Below the pieces are notes generated by a model. It searched no databases and had not been told where the DNA came from. It was given only the letters and a program-made list of their open reading frames with translations. Shown one piece after another: positions 25,961-34,682 of a stretch of DNA of 64,000 nucleotides. Positions within the stretch are counted from its first letter, which is position 1. Each line of letters begins with the position of its first letter. The translations under genes were made by a program, and so were the position numbers. Source of the stretch: Vreelandella lutescens (GTDB lineage Bacteria; Pseudomonadota; Gammaproteobacteria; Pseudomonadales; Halomonadaceae); assembly GCF_014640815.1 (NCBI RefSeq), contig NZ_BMHM01000001.1, forward strand, positions 372,001 to 436,000. Direction: 5' to 3'.

Positions 25961-26734
25961 TTACCCTTTGCGACGCGCCTGGCGGTCGCACCCTTCCAGC
26001 GGGCAATTACTACACACGTCAAACTCATCGAGCAGGTAGCGCAGGCAGCAGAGCTTGCGCACCCGCTTAACCTCTTCGCTGCCACTGGGCTGGTAAGTGC
26101 GCACCGGCTCAAACAGCGGGTTGCGCTGCCCATTGAGGGTACGCGATTCCAGCAGCGCGCGAGTGGCGGCCAGGGCTTCTTGGTTAACCAACGGGTGCGC
26201 TGCTAGGGCATTGACGTAGTAATCCACGTAGCCACCTGCGTTGCTCCAAAACACCCGTGGTGCGGCCCCAGAAACGGCCGAGAGGCGCTCGATGAGCGGT
26301 GCCCAGTGCTGCTCGATGAGCGTGGTAAAGCGCTCGGTGGTGTCCTGCGTGGTAAAGCGCTCGCCTTCATGGGGCAGCCAAAGCCCTTGAGCACAGCCCT
26401 CCTCATTTTGGATCACATAGAGGTCATCCAGCCCGACGGGTAGGTCGCGGTTCAGCAGCAGATGAGCGGTCAGCGTGGGAACGGTGACGGTACTGAAATG
26501 CCACTTCGACCACAGTGAGGCAATGGCGCGCTTATCTCCGCCGTCATAACGGCTGGCGTAGCGCGCCATATCTACTTCTAGTAAGGCAGTATTGCGCCAG
26601 CGAGAGGCCTTAATAGCGGCGGCTGGCACCGCGCCACCGATGAGGGGCGGGGTGAAATGCGCAAGGGACCCCTGGTAGCAATCGGCCAGGGTAAGCGCTG
26701 TGGCGGTGTCGGGCTGGCGCAAGGCGAGTGGCAT
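25961..26734 (-). CDS. fhuF: Siderophore-iron reductase FhuF
   Basis: 257-residue [2Fe-2S] protein that reduces iron bound to hydroxamate siderophores at the cytoplasmic face, releasing Fe2+. The diagnostic C-terminal cluster motif is intact: KLCCLRYLLDEFDVCSNC, i.e. Cys-Cys-x10-Cys-x2-Cys. The N-terminal part matches the ferric-iron reductase-like fold with LWSKWHFSTVTVPTLTAHLLL. The start at 26734 has GGAG at proper spacing; the longer frame to 26782 adds residues over the promoter. A Fur box lies 53 bases upstream. It points to hydroxamate-type iron use by the neighbouring FhuC/FhuB importer. Confidence 0.88.
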   Translation of the reverse strand: MPLALRQPDTATALTLADCYQGSLAHFTPPLIGGAVPAAAIKASRWRNTALLEVDMARYASRYDGGDKRAIASLWSKWHFSTVTVPTLTAHLLLNRDLPVGLDDLYVIQNEEGCAQGLWLPHEGERFTTQDTTERFTTLIEQHWAPLIERLSAVSGAAPRVFWSNAGGYVDYYVNALAAHPLVNQEALAATRALLESRTLNGQRNPLFEPVRTYQPSGSEEVKRVRKLCCLRYLLDEFDVCSNCPLEGCDRQARRKG

Positions 26735-26786
26735 AACCGAACTCCAAAACGTGATAAGAGCACGTGAACAGAACGCCAGCATAAGC

Positions 26787-26805
26787 GATAATGCTTATCA
26801 ATTGA
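26787..26805. promoter_or_regulatory. Candidate Fur box before fhuF
   Basis: GATAATGCTTATCAATTGA, 13 of 19 matches to the Fur consensus, including a perfect left half GATAATG. Located between the fhuC stop and the fhuF start, giving fhuF its own promoter. Confidence 0.6.
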
Positions 26806-26845
26806 ATAGTTAATTGAGAACGACTCTTCTTCAAACTAGCGTCGA

Positions 26846-27613
26846 CTATTGGGCCACTGCGATACGGTGCTCGCCGTTTGGGTGCTTCATGACTTGCATC
26901 GGCAGGCCGTAAATAGCTTCAAGCGTCGTGCTTTGCATCAATGCATCGGGCGTGCCGTGGGCCAGCAGGCGGCCACTGTGAAGGGCCATCAGCTCATCGC
27001 AGTAGCGCGACGCCATATTGATATCGTGGAGCACGATGATCACCCCTAGATTCAGCTCGTCGCAGAGCTTACGAATCAGCGCCAATACTTCCATTTGGTG
27101 GGCGATATCCAGCGCTGCCAGCGGCTCATCTAGCAGTAGAAAGCGACTGCCCTGCGCGATCAGCATGGCAAGCCACACCCGCTGGCGTTCACCGCCTGAA
27201 AGCGTATCTACCAAACGGTCGGCAAAGGCTTCCGTGTGGGTAAGGGCAATGGCCCGCTCAATCGCGTCTTTATCTGTTTGATTATGACGACCCAGCAGGC
27301 CGTGCCAGGGGTAGCGTCCAAATGCTACCAGCTCGCGGCCGGTGAGATTTTCGGCGCTGGGTAGATGCTGAGGTAGGTAGGCGACCTGGCGAGCAAACTC
27401 CCGGTTGCCCCATGCCTGTAAGGGGCGTTGATCAAAGTGAATCTCGCCGTCGCTAACGGGCTGTTGCTGCGCCAGCAGCTTGATCAGAGTCGATTTGCCA
27501 GAGCCGTTATGACCAATCAGGCCATACACCTTGCCTTCTTCGAAGGTGTGATGAATGGGCTGAAGAAGGAGCTTGCCGTTAATGGCGAAGGTAGCACCCT
27601 GAACGTTAAACAT
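26846..27613 (-). CDS. fhuC: Ferric-siderophore ABC importer ATPase FhuC
   Basis: 255-residue ATPase that powers import of ferric hydroxamates through FhuB. Walker A GHNGSGKST (residues about 35-43), Q-loop YLPQHLP, signature LSGGERQRVWLAM, Walker B FLLLDEPLAALD and the switch His in VLHDINMASRYCD are all intact. The GRYPWHGLLGR segment is characteristic of FhuC as opposed to BtuD or FepC. It lies in the same direction as the cytochrome b561 gene upstream and fhuF downstream, with a Fur box of its own 52 bases before the start. Confidence 0.92.
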   Translation of the reverse strand: MFNVQGATFAINGKLLLQPIHHTFEEGKVYGLIGHNGSGKSTLIKLLAQQQPVSDGEIHFDQRPLQAWGNREFARQVAYLPQHLPSAENLTGRELVAFGRYPWHGLLGRHNQTDKDAIERAIALTHTEAFADRLVDTLSGGERQRVWLAMLIAQGSRFLLLDEPLAALDIAHQMEVLALIRKLCDELNLGVIIVLHDINMASRYCDELMALHSGRLLAHGTPDALMQSTTLEAIYGLPMQVMKHPNGEHRIAVAQ

Positions 27614-27664
27614 GCGTCACTCCTGGCCGAGCCGACATCGCGCTAATGAAAAACGCATTGTATC

Positions 27665-27683
27665 GTTAATAGTTATCATTTAG
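27665..27683 (-). promoter_or_regulatory. Candidate Fur box before fhuC
   Basis: Leftward CTAAATGATAACTATTAAC, 13 of 19 matches to Fur consensus. It overlaps the last codons of the cytochrome b561 gene. The first 11 bases are identical to the Fur-like site at 28306. Confidence 0.6.
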
Positions 27684-28261
27684 AAATGTTTCGTGATGAG
27701 GGCTGCTTTGGTCATTCGCGGCAGGCGTTTGTGTGCAATGGCCATCACGATATGCCCTGTGACCAGCAGTAGAAGTAGCCAAGAGAGGGGGCTGTGCAGC
27801 AGATCCGCAGGCAGCATAAGTGCTGGGATGTCGTTCTCTGCGCCAGGAATCACTTCAATGCCATAGACCTTGAGCGGCCAACCGCCAGCGTAATTCCTGA
27901 TTAACCCAAGGCCAGAGATCAGCACTAACAACACATAAAACAAACCGTGCACGCCACGAGCCAGTCGGCCACGTATCGTTTGCGGCTGCGGTGGGCGCTG
28001 ACCACGCTGGCTGAACCACCATGTCAGACGCACCAAGGTGATGATTAGGAGCAGCAAGCCGATCGCTCCGTGTGGCGCTAACCTTGACAGCATGAACGTC
28101 ACACTCGTTTCGCCGAACACTCGCCACATAGCCACGACAAAAAACTGAGTAAGTACTAACAGCGCAGTGAGCCAGTGCAGTAGACGGCTGATGAGGCCGT
28201 AACGTTCAGGCGTATCGCACCAGGTGTTAGACAATGCGGCAGAGTGGGGAGCTGCTTTCAT
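27680..28261 (-). CDS. Cytochrome b561-type protein in the iron block
   Basis: 193-residue four-helix membrane cytochrome. Probable heme ligands are His in ISRLLHWLTALL, RLAPHGAIGLLL, ARGVHGLFYVLL, LLHSPLSWLLLL and TGHIVMAIAHK. The set HWLTALLVLTQF...PHGAIGLLLLIITLVRLTWWF is typical of the YceJ-like b561 family. It sits among ferric-siderophore import genes at the place where fhuD might be expected, under a Fur-like site. Inference: it could deliver electrons from quinol for iron release or siderophore turnover. Alternatively it is a general quinol oxidase component drawn into the iron regulon. Confidence 0.82.
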   Translation of the reverse strand: MKAAPHSAALSNTWCDTPERYGLISRLLHWLTALLVLTQFFVVAMWRVFGETSVTFMLSRLAPHGAIGLLLLIITLVRLTWWFSQRGQRPPQPQTIRGRLARGVHGLFYVLLVLISGLGLIRNYAGGWPLKVYGIEVIPGAENDIPALMLPADLLHSPLSWLLLLLVTGHIVMAIAHKRLPRMTKAALITKHF

Positions 28262-28305
28262 AGCGATGAGGCTTATGGGTAGTGGGCGGTAGGCAAGATT
28301 GTAGT

Positions 28306-28324
28306 GTGAATACTTATCATTTAG
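28306..28324. promoter_or_regulatory. Candidate Fur box in the b561/fhuB divergent region
   Basis: Leftward CTAAATGATAAGTATTCAC, 12 of 19 matches to the Fur consensus. It lies 45 bases before the cytochrome gene and 105 bases before fhuB, so one site could control both directions. Confidence 0.55.
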
Positions 28325-28428
28325 AATCTCGTTCTTTGATTTATTTTCCTACACCTTCCGTTTGCCAAGGTCACGCCAATGACAATGCCTGCCCGTGTCT
28401 CTGCTGTCGTCGCTGACGGGATAGTGTC

Positions 28429-30411
28429 ATGAGGCCGATGCGCCGTGGCGGTTCCCCCGCTCAAACCTGCTTACTGCTGAGTTTACCGTTAATGGTGCTG
28501 CTGGTGCTGAGCCTTCAGCAGCAGGGCGGTATCGCGCAGAGCGTTCAGGCGCTGCTGTTCCCTACGTTCGAGAATGTGGATGAGCTGCTGCTGCACTTTG
28601 CCTGGTGGCCGCGCTTTACGATGGCACTGTTGGCGGGGGGCGGCTTGGCGCTAGCCGGGGTGCTGATGCAGCAGGTGCTCCGCAACCCGCTGGCATCGCC
28701 CACCACCTTGGGCGTTGCCTCGGGCGCTAACTTGGCGCTGATGGCGGCCACGCTGTTGTCCCCTGGCGTGCTTGCGATGGGCGGAGAGTGGATCGCGCTG
28801 CTGGGTGGGAGCGCTGCGATAGGGCTGGTGTTTATGCTCTCTTGGCGGCGCGGGCTAGCACCCATTGCGGTGGTGCTGGCGGGTCTGGTGGTTAATCTCT
28901 ATTTAGGGGCACTCTCTACCGCACTGCTGCTGTTTAACCATGAAACGCTGGCTGGGCTACTCATCTGGGGGGCAGGCTCGTTGGCGCAAAATGGCTGGGA
29001 TGGCGTGGCGTCGTTGGCTCCTAGGCTTGCCATTTGCGGCGTGGCGGCGTGGCTTTTGCTGCGCCCTTTGGCGGTTTTAGAGTTAGACGACGCCAGCGCC
29101 AAAAGCCTGGGGATTTCGCTGAAGCATTTGCGCTTTGCCGGGCTAGGGCTGGCGGTGTTTATCACCGGCAGCGTGGTGAGCGTGGTAGGTATTATTGGCT
29201 TTATTGGTTTAGCGGCCCCCAATATTGTGCGCATGGCAGGGGCGCGCACGCTGGGTGCGCGCTTGCTCTGGTCGACGTTATTAGGCGCCGTGCTGCTGGC
29301 CACCACGGACCTCTTGCTGCAGCGCTTTTCGGGCATGATGGCGACGCTGATTCCCACCGGGGCCGTGACGGGGGCATTAGGCGCACCGCTGCTGATGTGG
29401 TTAATTCCGCGCCTTAAGCTGCAGGGCGACCGTCCTCCCCAGGCAACCGGCGTGGCGATCACGCACCACTCAGCGTCACATCGGTTAGCGATAGGGTTAC
29501 TGCTGGCGCTGGTGGCCGCCATGGTGGTGGGCCATTTAGTGGGGCAAGGAGCCAACGGTTGGAGCATCATCGCCCCGACGAATTGGGGCGTGATCGAGTG
29601 GCGCTTTCCGCGCGTGATGGCGGCAGCGGCCAGCGGTTTGATGCTGGCAATAGCGGGCACTATTCTGCAGCGCCTTTCGGCCAACCCCATGGCGAGCCCC
29701 GAAGTGCTGGGGATTAGCGGTGGCTGCGCCATTGCGCTGATTTTAGGGATCTACCTGCTCCCCGCCCCCAGCAATGCCCTACTGGTAGCGATAGGAACGC
29801 TAGGGGCGCTGGCGGCGCTGCTTGTGCTGGTAGCGCTCAACCGTAAGAGTGGCTTTGTGCCTGAGCGTTTACTGCTCAGCGGCGTAGCGATTAGCGCGCT
29901 GTTCGATGCGGTGCGCAGCGTGCTGCTGGCGGGCGGTGACCCGCGCGGCCAGCAGGTCATTGCGTGGCTGGCAGGCTCTACTTATTACGTGGATGTCGGC
30001 AGCGCGCTGCTCGTGGGCAGTATGGCGGCGGGGCTTGCGTTAGTATCGCTGCCGTTCACCCGCTGGTTAGATATCATGCCGCTGGGTACCGCAACAGCGC
30101 GTTCGCTGGGCATTGGTCTGAACCGTGCGCGTCTAGCGCTATTACTGTTGGTCGCTTTGCTCACCGCCTGCGCCACGTTGGTGCTGGGGCCGCTCTCGTT
30201 TATTGGTTTATTGGCACCGCACATGGCTCGGCTAATGGGCTTCTCCCGCGCCCGCCAGCACTTAGTAGGCGCTGCCTTGATCGGTATGCTGTTGATGGTG
30301 CTGGCCGACTGGGTAGGCCGTCAAATCATGTTCCCTTATGAAATTCCCGCAGGCTTAGTGGCTTCGCTGATTGGTGGGGCCTACTTTATGTGGGGGCTGC
30401 GTCGCTTATAA
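28429..30411 (+). CDS. fhuB: Fe(3+)-hydroxamate ABC importer permease FhuB (double-length)
   Basis: 660-residue inner-membrane permease made of two fused FecCD-type halves of about 330 residues, as in E. coli FhuB (660). The first half carries [26 protein letters not shown] and the second [26 protein letters not shown]. Both contain the ATPase-contact loop ([34 protein letters not shown]) and the [10 protein letters not shown] / [10 protein letters not shown] segments. It is divergent from the b561-fhuC-fhuF side of the block. No periplasmic binding protein (fhuD) gene and no receptor gene are found nearby. Confidence 0.93.
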   Translation: MRPMRRGGSPAQTCLLLSLPLMVLLVLSLQQQGGIAQSVQALLFPTFENVDELLLHFAWWPRFTMALLAGGGLALAGVLMQQVLRNPLASPTTLGVASGANLALMAATLLSPGVLAMGGEWIALLGGSAAIGLVFMLSWRRGLAPIAVVLAGLVVNLYLGALSTALLLFNHETLAGLLIWGAGSLAQNGWDGVASLAPRLAICGVAAWLLLRPLAVLELDDASAKSLGISLKHLRFAGLGLAVFITGSVVSVVGIIGFIGLAAPNIVRMAGARTLGARLLWSTLLGAVLLATTDLLLQRFSGMMATLIPTGAVTGALGAPLLMWLIPRLKLQGDRPPQATGVAITHHSASHRLAIGLLLALVAAMVVGHLVGQGANGWSIIAPTNWGVIEWRFPRVMAAAASGLMLAIAGTILQRLSANPMASPEVLGISGGCAIALILGIYLLPAPSNALLVAIGTLGALAALLVLVALNRKSGFVPERLLLSGVAISALFDAVRSVLLAGGDPRGQQVIAWLAGSTYYVDVGSALLVGSMAAGLALVSLPFTRWLDIMPLGTATARSLGIGLNRARLALLLLVALLTACATLVLGPLSFIGLLAPHMARLMGFSRARQHLVGAALIGMLLMVLADWVGRQIMFPYEIPAGLVASLIGGAYFMWGLRRL

Positions 30412-30437
30412 GCACTTATATAAGTATGTATAAGCTG

Positions 30438-30466
30438 TGCTAATGCCCTATTAGCAAGATGATTTT
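30438..30466 (+). terminator. Weak terminator after fhuB
   Basis: 7-bp stem TGCTAAT / ATTAGCA with 5-base loop, followed by AGATGATTTTTT. Located 27 bases after the fhuB stop and before argO; the T-run is offset by six bases, so termination is plausible but not strong. Confidence 0.45.
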
Positions 30467-30527
30467 TTATTATGCCAACTTACCCTTACCCTAGCGCTTT
30501 CTTAACTCAAGCATAAGGCGAGCGGCG

Positions 30528-31139
30528 ATGTGGGAAAGCTACCTAACAGGTTTAGTGGTTTGCGGCGGCATCATCATGGCCATCGGGGCGCAGAACGCCT
30601 ACGTGCTGGGGCTGGCCGTCCGTCGTGAGTACCACTGGTGGTCGGCGGGGCTGTGTATGAGCGCGGACATCATCCTGCTCACGGCGGGTATGTTTGGTGT
30701 CAGTGCGTTTTTGCTCACCATGCCCAATGCCATGGAAGCCATGCGCTGGGTGGGCGTGCTGTTCTTGGCCTGGCTAGCGGCACAAGCGTTATGGCGCGCT
30801 GCCAGTGGCCGTGAAGGTTTAAAGGCCAATAGCGCCAAAGCGCGCCGCTTGCGCGGTGTGTTACTGGCGACGCTGGCGGTCACGGTGCTTAACCCGCAAG
30901 TTTATCTCGATACGTTGCTGTTAATTCCCGCCATTGGTGCTCAGCAGGAGAGCGCCGGTGTGTTCGTTGCCGGGGCGTCAACGGCGTCGATTCTCTGGTT
31001 TAGCCTGCTGGCCTGGGGCGGGGCGGCGCTATCACCCTTGCTCTCTCGCCCTGGCGCTTGGCGCACCATCGATGGGCTGATTGGCCTGATGATGGCCGCC
31101 ATCGCGGTGCACCTCGCGCTCGGCTCGGCGCTTTTGTAA
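30528..31139 (+). CDS. argO: LysE/ArgO-family amino acid exporter
   Basis: 203-residue exporter with six hydrophobic helices, expected to extrude arginine and/or lysine. The N-terminal IMAIGAQNAYVLGLAVRREYHW block with the conserved GAQN motif and the later VTVLNPQVYLDTLLLIPAIGAQ are hallmarks of LysE/ArgO. ArgP-type regulators activate such genes, and an argP homologue lies 6.4 kb to the left in divergent orientation, separated by the siderophore block. Ribosome binding site AAGGCGA. ArgO versus LysE specificity cannot be told from the sequence. Confidence 0.88.
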   Translation: MWESYLTGLVVCGGIIMAIGAQNAYVLGLAVRREYHWWSAGLCMSADIILLTAGMFGVSAFLLTMPNAMEAMRWVGVLFLAWLAAQALWRAASGREGLKANSAKARRLRGVLLATLAVTVLNPQVYLDTLLLIPAIGAQQESAGVFVAGASTASILWFSLLAWGGAALSPLLSRPGAWRTIDGLIGLMMAAIAVHLALGSALL

Positions 31140-31155
31140 GGGACAAATCGCCCGG

Positions 31156-32163
31156 TTAAGCCTGATCGAAGTAGCGCTTGATGATATTTAATACCTGCTC
31201 AATATCGCTGTCGCTGATATCGCGATGCACTACCATGCGCGTCGCGTAGAGCAGCTCTATCAGCACGCCATGTTCCTTGAGCCAAGCAGCTAGCGGCGCG
31301 ACATGCGCTTTGTCGATCTGAACAAACACCATATTGGTGGCCTGTGAGGTTACCTCGATGGCGGGAAAGGTGGCCAAGCCTTCTGCCAAGCGGGCCGCAC
31401 GACGGTGGTCATGGGCTAAGTCCGCTACGTGATGATCCAGCGCGTGCTGGCAGGCGGCGGCAATAATGCCTGCCTGACGCATCCCGCCTCCCACCATTTT
31501 ACGCCAGCGCCGGGCGCGGTTGATCAGTGCCTCGGAGCCCACCAGCGCTGAACCCATGGGTGTGCCTAGCCCTTTCGAAAAGCATAGTGAAACGCTATCG
31601 AAGGGTTGGCAGAGCTGTTTGAGTGAGGTGTCTGTGGCGACAGCGGCATTGAAGAGCCGGGCGCCGTCCAAGTGAGTGGCCAACCCGTGTGTGCGGGCAA
31701 GCTCGGTGGCCTGCTGAACGTATTCGGCCGTCAGTACATTGCCGCCAATGGTGTTTTCCAGCGCCAAGAGCCGGGTTCGAGCAAAGTGAACATCGTCGGC
31801 TTTTACGGCGGCGGCGATTTTTTCGAGTGGCAGGCTGCCGTCTGGGGCGTTTTCAATGGGCTGCGGCTGAATGCTGCCCAGCACAGCGGCACCGCCACCT
31901 TCATAGCGATAGGTGTGGGCGCTCTGGCCCACGATATATTCATCGCCTCGCTCACAGTGAGCCATTAATCCCACCAGGTTGCTCTGGGTGCCGCTGGGGA
32001 ACAGCAGCGCGGCTTCTTTCCCTGCGCGTTCAGCCAGCGTGGCTTGAAAGGCATTCACCGTTGGGTCGTCGCCCCACACATCGTCTCCTAGCGGTGCCGC
32101 CATCATGGCGTCTCGCATGGCGGCGGTAGGTCGTGTCACCGTATCGCTTCGTAAGTCGATCAT
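31156..32163 (-). CDS. ltaE: Low-specificity L-threonine aldolase
   Basis: 335-residue PLP enzyme of fold type I that splits L-threonine and allo-threonine to glycine and acetaldehyde. The start [20 protein letters not shown], the cofactor region [13 protein letters not shown] and the PLP lysine K197 in [18 protein letters not shown] are classical. Ribosome binding site GGGAGAG. It converges with argO (16 bases between stops) and is transcribed alone. Length fits the family. Confidence 0.93.
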   Translation of the reverse strand: MIDLRSDTVTRPTAAMRDAMMAAPLGDDVWGDDPTVNAFQATLAERAGKEAALLFPSGTQSNLVGLMAHCERGDEYIVGQSAHTYRYEGGGAAVLGSIQPQPIENAPDGSLPLEKIAAAVKADDVHFARTRLLALENTIGGNVLTAEYVQQATELARTHGLATHLDGARLFNAAVATDTSLKQLCQPFDSVSLCFSKGLGTPMGSALVGSEALINRARRWRKMVGGGMRQAGIIAAACQHALDHHVADLAHDHRRAARLAEGLATFPAIEVTSQATNMVFVQIDKAHVAPLAAWLKEHGVLIELLYATRMVVHRDISDSDIEQVLNIIKRYFDQA

Positions 32164-32288
32164 ATGAATCTCTCCCTGTTGGCCCTCCCGAACAGGGCAC
32201 TATGGATATAAACAGCTATGGTTATCGCAGATGTTGTTCATGGTGATGCCCACCCCCTACCGTATAGCAACCTAGCATAGGCGATGAG

Positions 32289-33494
32289 ATGGATCTTAAA
32301 AGTGGTTACCCGTTTTGGGCGGTTAAAAATGGTTTGTTAACGGCTTTTCCGCAGCTTACCCATGATCACCAAACGGCAACAGTGGTCATAGGTGGTGGTA
32401 TCACCGGGGCGTTAATTGCTGATGAGCTAAGCCGCCATGGACATCACGTCGTCGTACTGGAGCGCCGGGATGTAGGGTGGGGCAGCTCTGCTGCCAGTAC
32501 AGCGCTTCTGCAGTACGAGATTGATACTCACATGGTCCACTTGGCTGAGCAATATGGTGAAGCGAACGCAGTGATGACTTATCGTCGCTGTGCCGACGCC
32601 ATTCACTCACTGGAGCGCCTCGCGGCGGAGCTTGGCAATGTGGCGTTTAGCCGCCAGGAAAGCCTCTATTTTGCCAGTCATGAAGGCGATGTTGCCGCCC
32701 TGAAATCAGAGTTTGCGATGCGTAAGCGCTATGGCTTTGAGGTGACCTGGCTTGATCGAAGAGCGATTGAAACCGGCTATGGGTTCTCGGCACCAGGGGC
32801 GATTCTTTCCTCGCTAGCTGCCAGCGTCGACCCTTACCGTATGGCGTATCACCTGCTGGAAAACGTGGTGAGGCGGGGTGGGGGTGTGTTTGATCGTACA
32901 CAGGTCGAGCGGCTTAAACCGAACGACGAGGGCGTCGAGGTTGTCCTTCGCAACGGAGCGACGTTGCGCTGTGAACAGGTGATTATTGCAGCGGGTTACG
33001 AGAGCCAGTCGTGGCTACCTGAATCGGTGGCCGCCAATCGCAGCAGCTATGCGTTTGTCACCGACCCGTTGCCCCGCGATGTGCTGGGCAAGTTGGGCCA
33101 TACCTTGGTGTGGGAGTCAGCACGGCCGTATCTCTACTTACGCTCTACTCAGGATGGGCGGCTGCTCATCGGCGGTGAAGACGATGAAGAGGATATTCCG
33201 GATCGCCGGGATAAACGGGTGATGGAAAAAGCCCAAACGCTGGCCGCAAAGGTAGAAGCGCTGTGGCCTAGTCTTAAAATTAATCCAACGTTTTGTTGGG
33301 GAGGAACCTTTGCGGAAACCGACGATGGTTTGCCTTATTTTGGGCCTCATGAAGCGCTGGGGCCGCGGGTGCATTTTGCCATGGCCTATGGTGGTAACGG
33401 CATTACCTACAGCATGATAGGCGCTCAGTTGCTGCGTGCGCTGATTGAGCAGCGTCCGCATCCGTTAAGTGGACTGTTCTCTTTTCAGCGATAG
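32289..33494 (+). CDS. FAD-dependent amine/amino acid oxidoreductase (DAO family)
   Basis: 401-residue flavoprotein of the D-amino-acid-oxidase/PuuB superfamily. The Rossmann motif is VVIGGGITGALIADELSRHGHHVVVLERRDVGWGSSAAS; the C-terminal FAD segment is WGGTFAETDDGLPYFGPH....AMAYGGNGITYS. Typical substrates of the group are D-amino acids, sarcosine, glycine and gamma-glutamylputrescine. It is followed 140 bases later by speG, which suggests but does not prove a polyamine-related role. The start ATG has only a moderate ribosome binding site. Confidence 0.8.
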   Translation: MDLKSGYPFWAVKNGLLTAFPQLTHDHQTATVVIGGGITGALIADELSRHGHHVVVLERRDVGWGSSAASTALLQYEIDTHMVHLAEQYGEANAVMTYRRCADAIHSLERLAAELGNVAFSRQESLYFASHEGDVAALKSEFAMRKRYGFEVTWLDRRAIETGYGFSAPGAILSSLAASVDPYRMAYHLLENVVRRGGGVFDRTQVERLKPNDEGVEVVLRNGATLRCEQVIIAAGYESQSWLPESVAANRSSYAFVTDPLPRDVLGKLGHTLVWESARPYLYLRSTQDGRLLIGGEDDEEDIPDRRDKRVMEKAQTLAAKVEALWPSLKINPTFCWGGTFAETDDGLPYFGPHEALGPRVHFAMAYGGNGITYSMIGAQLLRALIEQRPHPLSGLFSFQR

Positions 33495-33634
33495 CGGTCT
33501 GATGCATAACTCACCCTGAATAAGACGCTACACTAAAGGTACTGACCATCGCTGGATGGGTAGGTCAGTATTGTTAGCAGTGAATAGTCTGCCTGTTGCC
33601 TAGCGTTGTGTGATTAATAAGCGAGTGTTTGTCC

Positions 33635-34186
33635 ATGAGTCCCGCCCTATCCCTACGTGCCTTGGAGCGCAACGACCTGCGCTTTGTCCACGAGCTGAAT
33701 AATAACCAGAGCATTATGTCGTACTGGTTTGAAGAGCCGTACGAGTCGTTTGATGAGCTTGAAGAGCTGTATAACAAACACATCCACGATAATGCGGAGC
33801 GGCGCTTTGTTGCTGAAGACAGCAGTGGCCGTGCCATTGGATTGGTGGAGCTGATTGAAATTGACTACATCCATCGCAGCGCCGAGTTTCAAATCATCAT
33901 TACCCCAGAGCATCAGGGTAAGGGGTTTGCCCGTTCACTGATCCGTCAGGCGTTGCACTATTCGTTTACGATTTTAAATCTTCACAAGGTTTATTTGATT
34001 GTGGCGGTCCAGAACATTAAAGCGATTCATCTCTACGAGGAGAGTGGTTTTATTGAAGAAGGGCATCTGGTCCAGGAGTTTTTCATTAACGGTAAATACC
34101 GTGACGTGAAGCGAATGTATATCTTGCAAGATACCTATTTAGCACGGCTAGGCGAGCAGCCTGAAGAAGAGGGTGGTTGGGGCTAA
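33635..34186 (+). CDS. speG: Spermidine N1-acetyltransferase
   Basis: 183-residue GNAT enzyme that acetylates spermidine and spermine with acetyl-CoA, detoxifying excess polyamine. It is collinear with E. coli SpeG through the [64 protein letters not shown] (acetyl-CoA loop) and [16 protein letters not shown] ([16 protein letters not shown]) blocks. The ATG at 33635 is preferred over the TTG two codons earlier. It ends before a 17-base inverted repeat and converges with a microprotein gene. Confidence 0.93.
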   Translation: MSPALSLRALERNDLRFVHELNNNQSIMSYWFEEPYESFDELEELYNKHIHDNAERRFVAEDSSGRAIGLVELIEIDYIHRSAEFQIIITPEHQGKGFARSLIRQALHYSFTILNLHKVYLIVAVQNIKAIHLYEESGFIEEGHLVQEFFINGKYRDVKRMYILQDTYLARLGEQPEEEGGWG

Positions 34187-34200
34187 TCAATGAATGAGCA

Positions 34201-34243
34201 CAGCGCTGCAGTGGATAGGGTAGGAATATCTACTGCAGCGCTG
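34201..34243. terminator. Long inverted repeat between speG and microprotein gene
   Basis: 17-base arms (34201-34217 and 34227-34243) around a 9-base loop; fully paired in the rightward RNA when one G-U is allowed. It starts 15 bases after the speG stop and ends 8 bases from the opposing microprotein stop. No T-run; likely a bidirectional terminator or mRNA-protecting hairpin. Confidence 0.5.
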
Positions 34244-34251
34244 GAGGCACG

Positions 34252-34374
34252 TTATTGCTGGCGCATGTACGCAGCCAGGGCGTCAAACGCAGCGCGCTGC
34301 TGCTGTGCACGTTTTGCCCACACTTCCATGACATCGACTTCCATGACCGGTTTCTGAGTAGCGGCATTTTTCAT
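34252..34374 (-). CDS. 40-residue microprotein A (paralogue of microprotein B)
   Basis: MKNAATQKPVMEVDVMEVWA... ends in MRQQ. It is preceded by AGGAG at ideal spacing. The C-terminal 23 residues align without gaps to the microprotein encoded at 34683-34796, sharing the pattern V-x3-W-x3-AQ-x-QRAA-x-DALA. The helix is amphipathic with Gln/Arg/Ala character. There is no signal peptide or membrane span. I recognise no family. Conservation between the two copies and two good Shine-Dalgarno sites support both as real genes. Confidence 0.65.
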   Translation of the reverse strand: MKNAATQKPVMEVDVMEVWAKRAQQQRAAFDALAAYMRQQ

Positions 34375-34603
34375 GGCGAACACTCCTGATACAGAGGTAG
34401 AAGAATCATTTTTGTTATACACAGCTTGCGTTGTGCAATGCAGTAAAATAGCTGTGATATGAATATTATGCGCTTTCTCTGGGTCTGGCTAGTCCAAAAG
34501 ATGTAAGTGATATGCCATCACCTGTAAGAAATAGCTTACAAAATGAGGGCTGAATACGGCCCTGCTTTCCTAGCTTATTGAATGGAAAAGATTTTCATAA
34601 TAC
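34375..34603. other. Region between the two microprotein genes
   Basis: Holds the leftward promoter of microprotein A: a TATAAC -10 lies at about 34417-34422 on the leftward strand with no convincing -35. The remainder is AT-rich and holds no ORF I can support. The whole gap between the two microprotein genes is 308 bases, including the terminator at 34604-34631. Confidence 0.4.
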
Positions 34604-34631
34604 AAAAAAGCCGACAGGGAATGTCGGCTTT
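34604..34631 (-). terminator. Rho-independent terminator of microprotein B
   Basis: Perfect 10-bp stem AAAGCCGACA / TGTCGGCTTT with loop GGGAA; leftward it continues into TTTTTTGT. It ends transcription of microprotein B, so the two microprotein genes are separate units. Confidence 0.85.
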
Positions 34632-34682
34632 GGGTGTTATCTTTTCGTCTATAGGGGATAAAAAAGGCGAGAAAAGTGCTTT

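Noticed and set aside
24294..30411. Mobile island with integrase or IS ends around the siderophore genes
   Set aside because: No transposase, integrase, tRNA or flanking direct repeats were seen; acquisition is inferred only from gene order.
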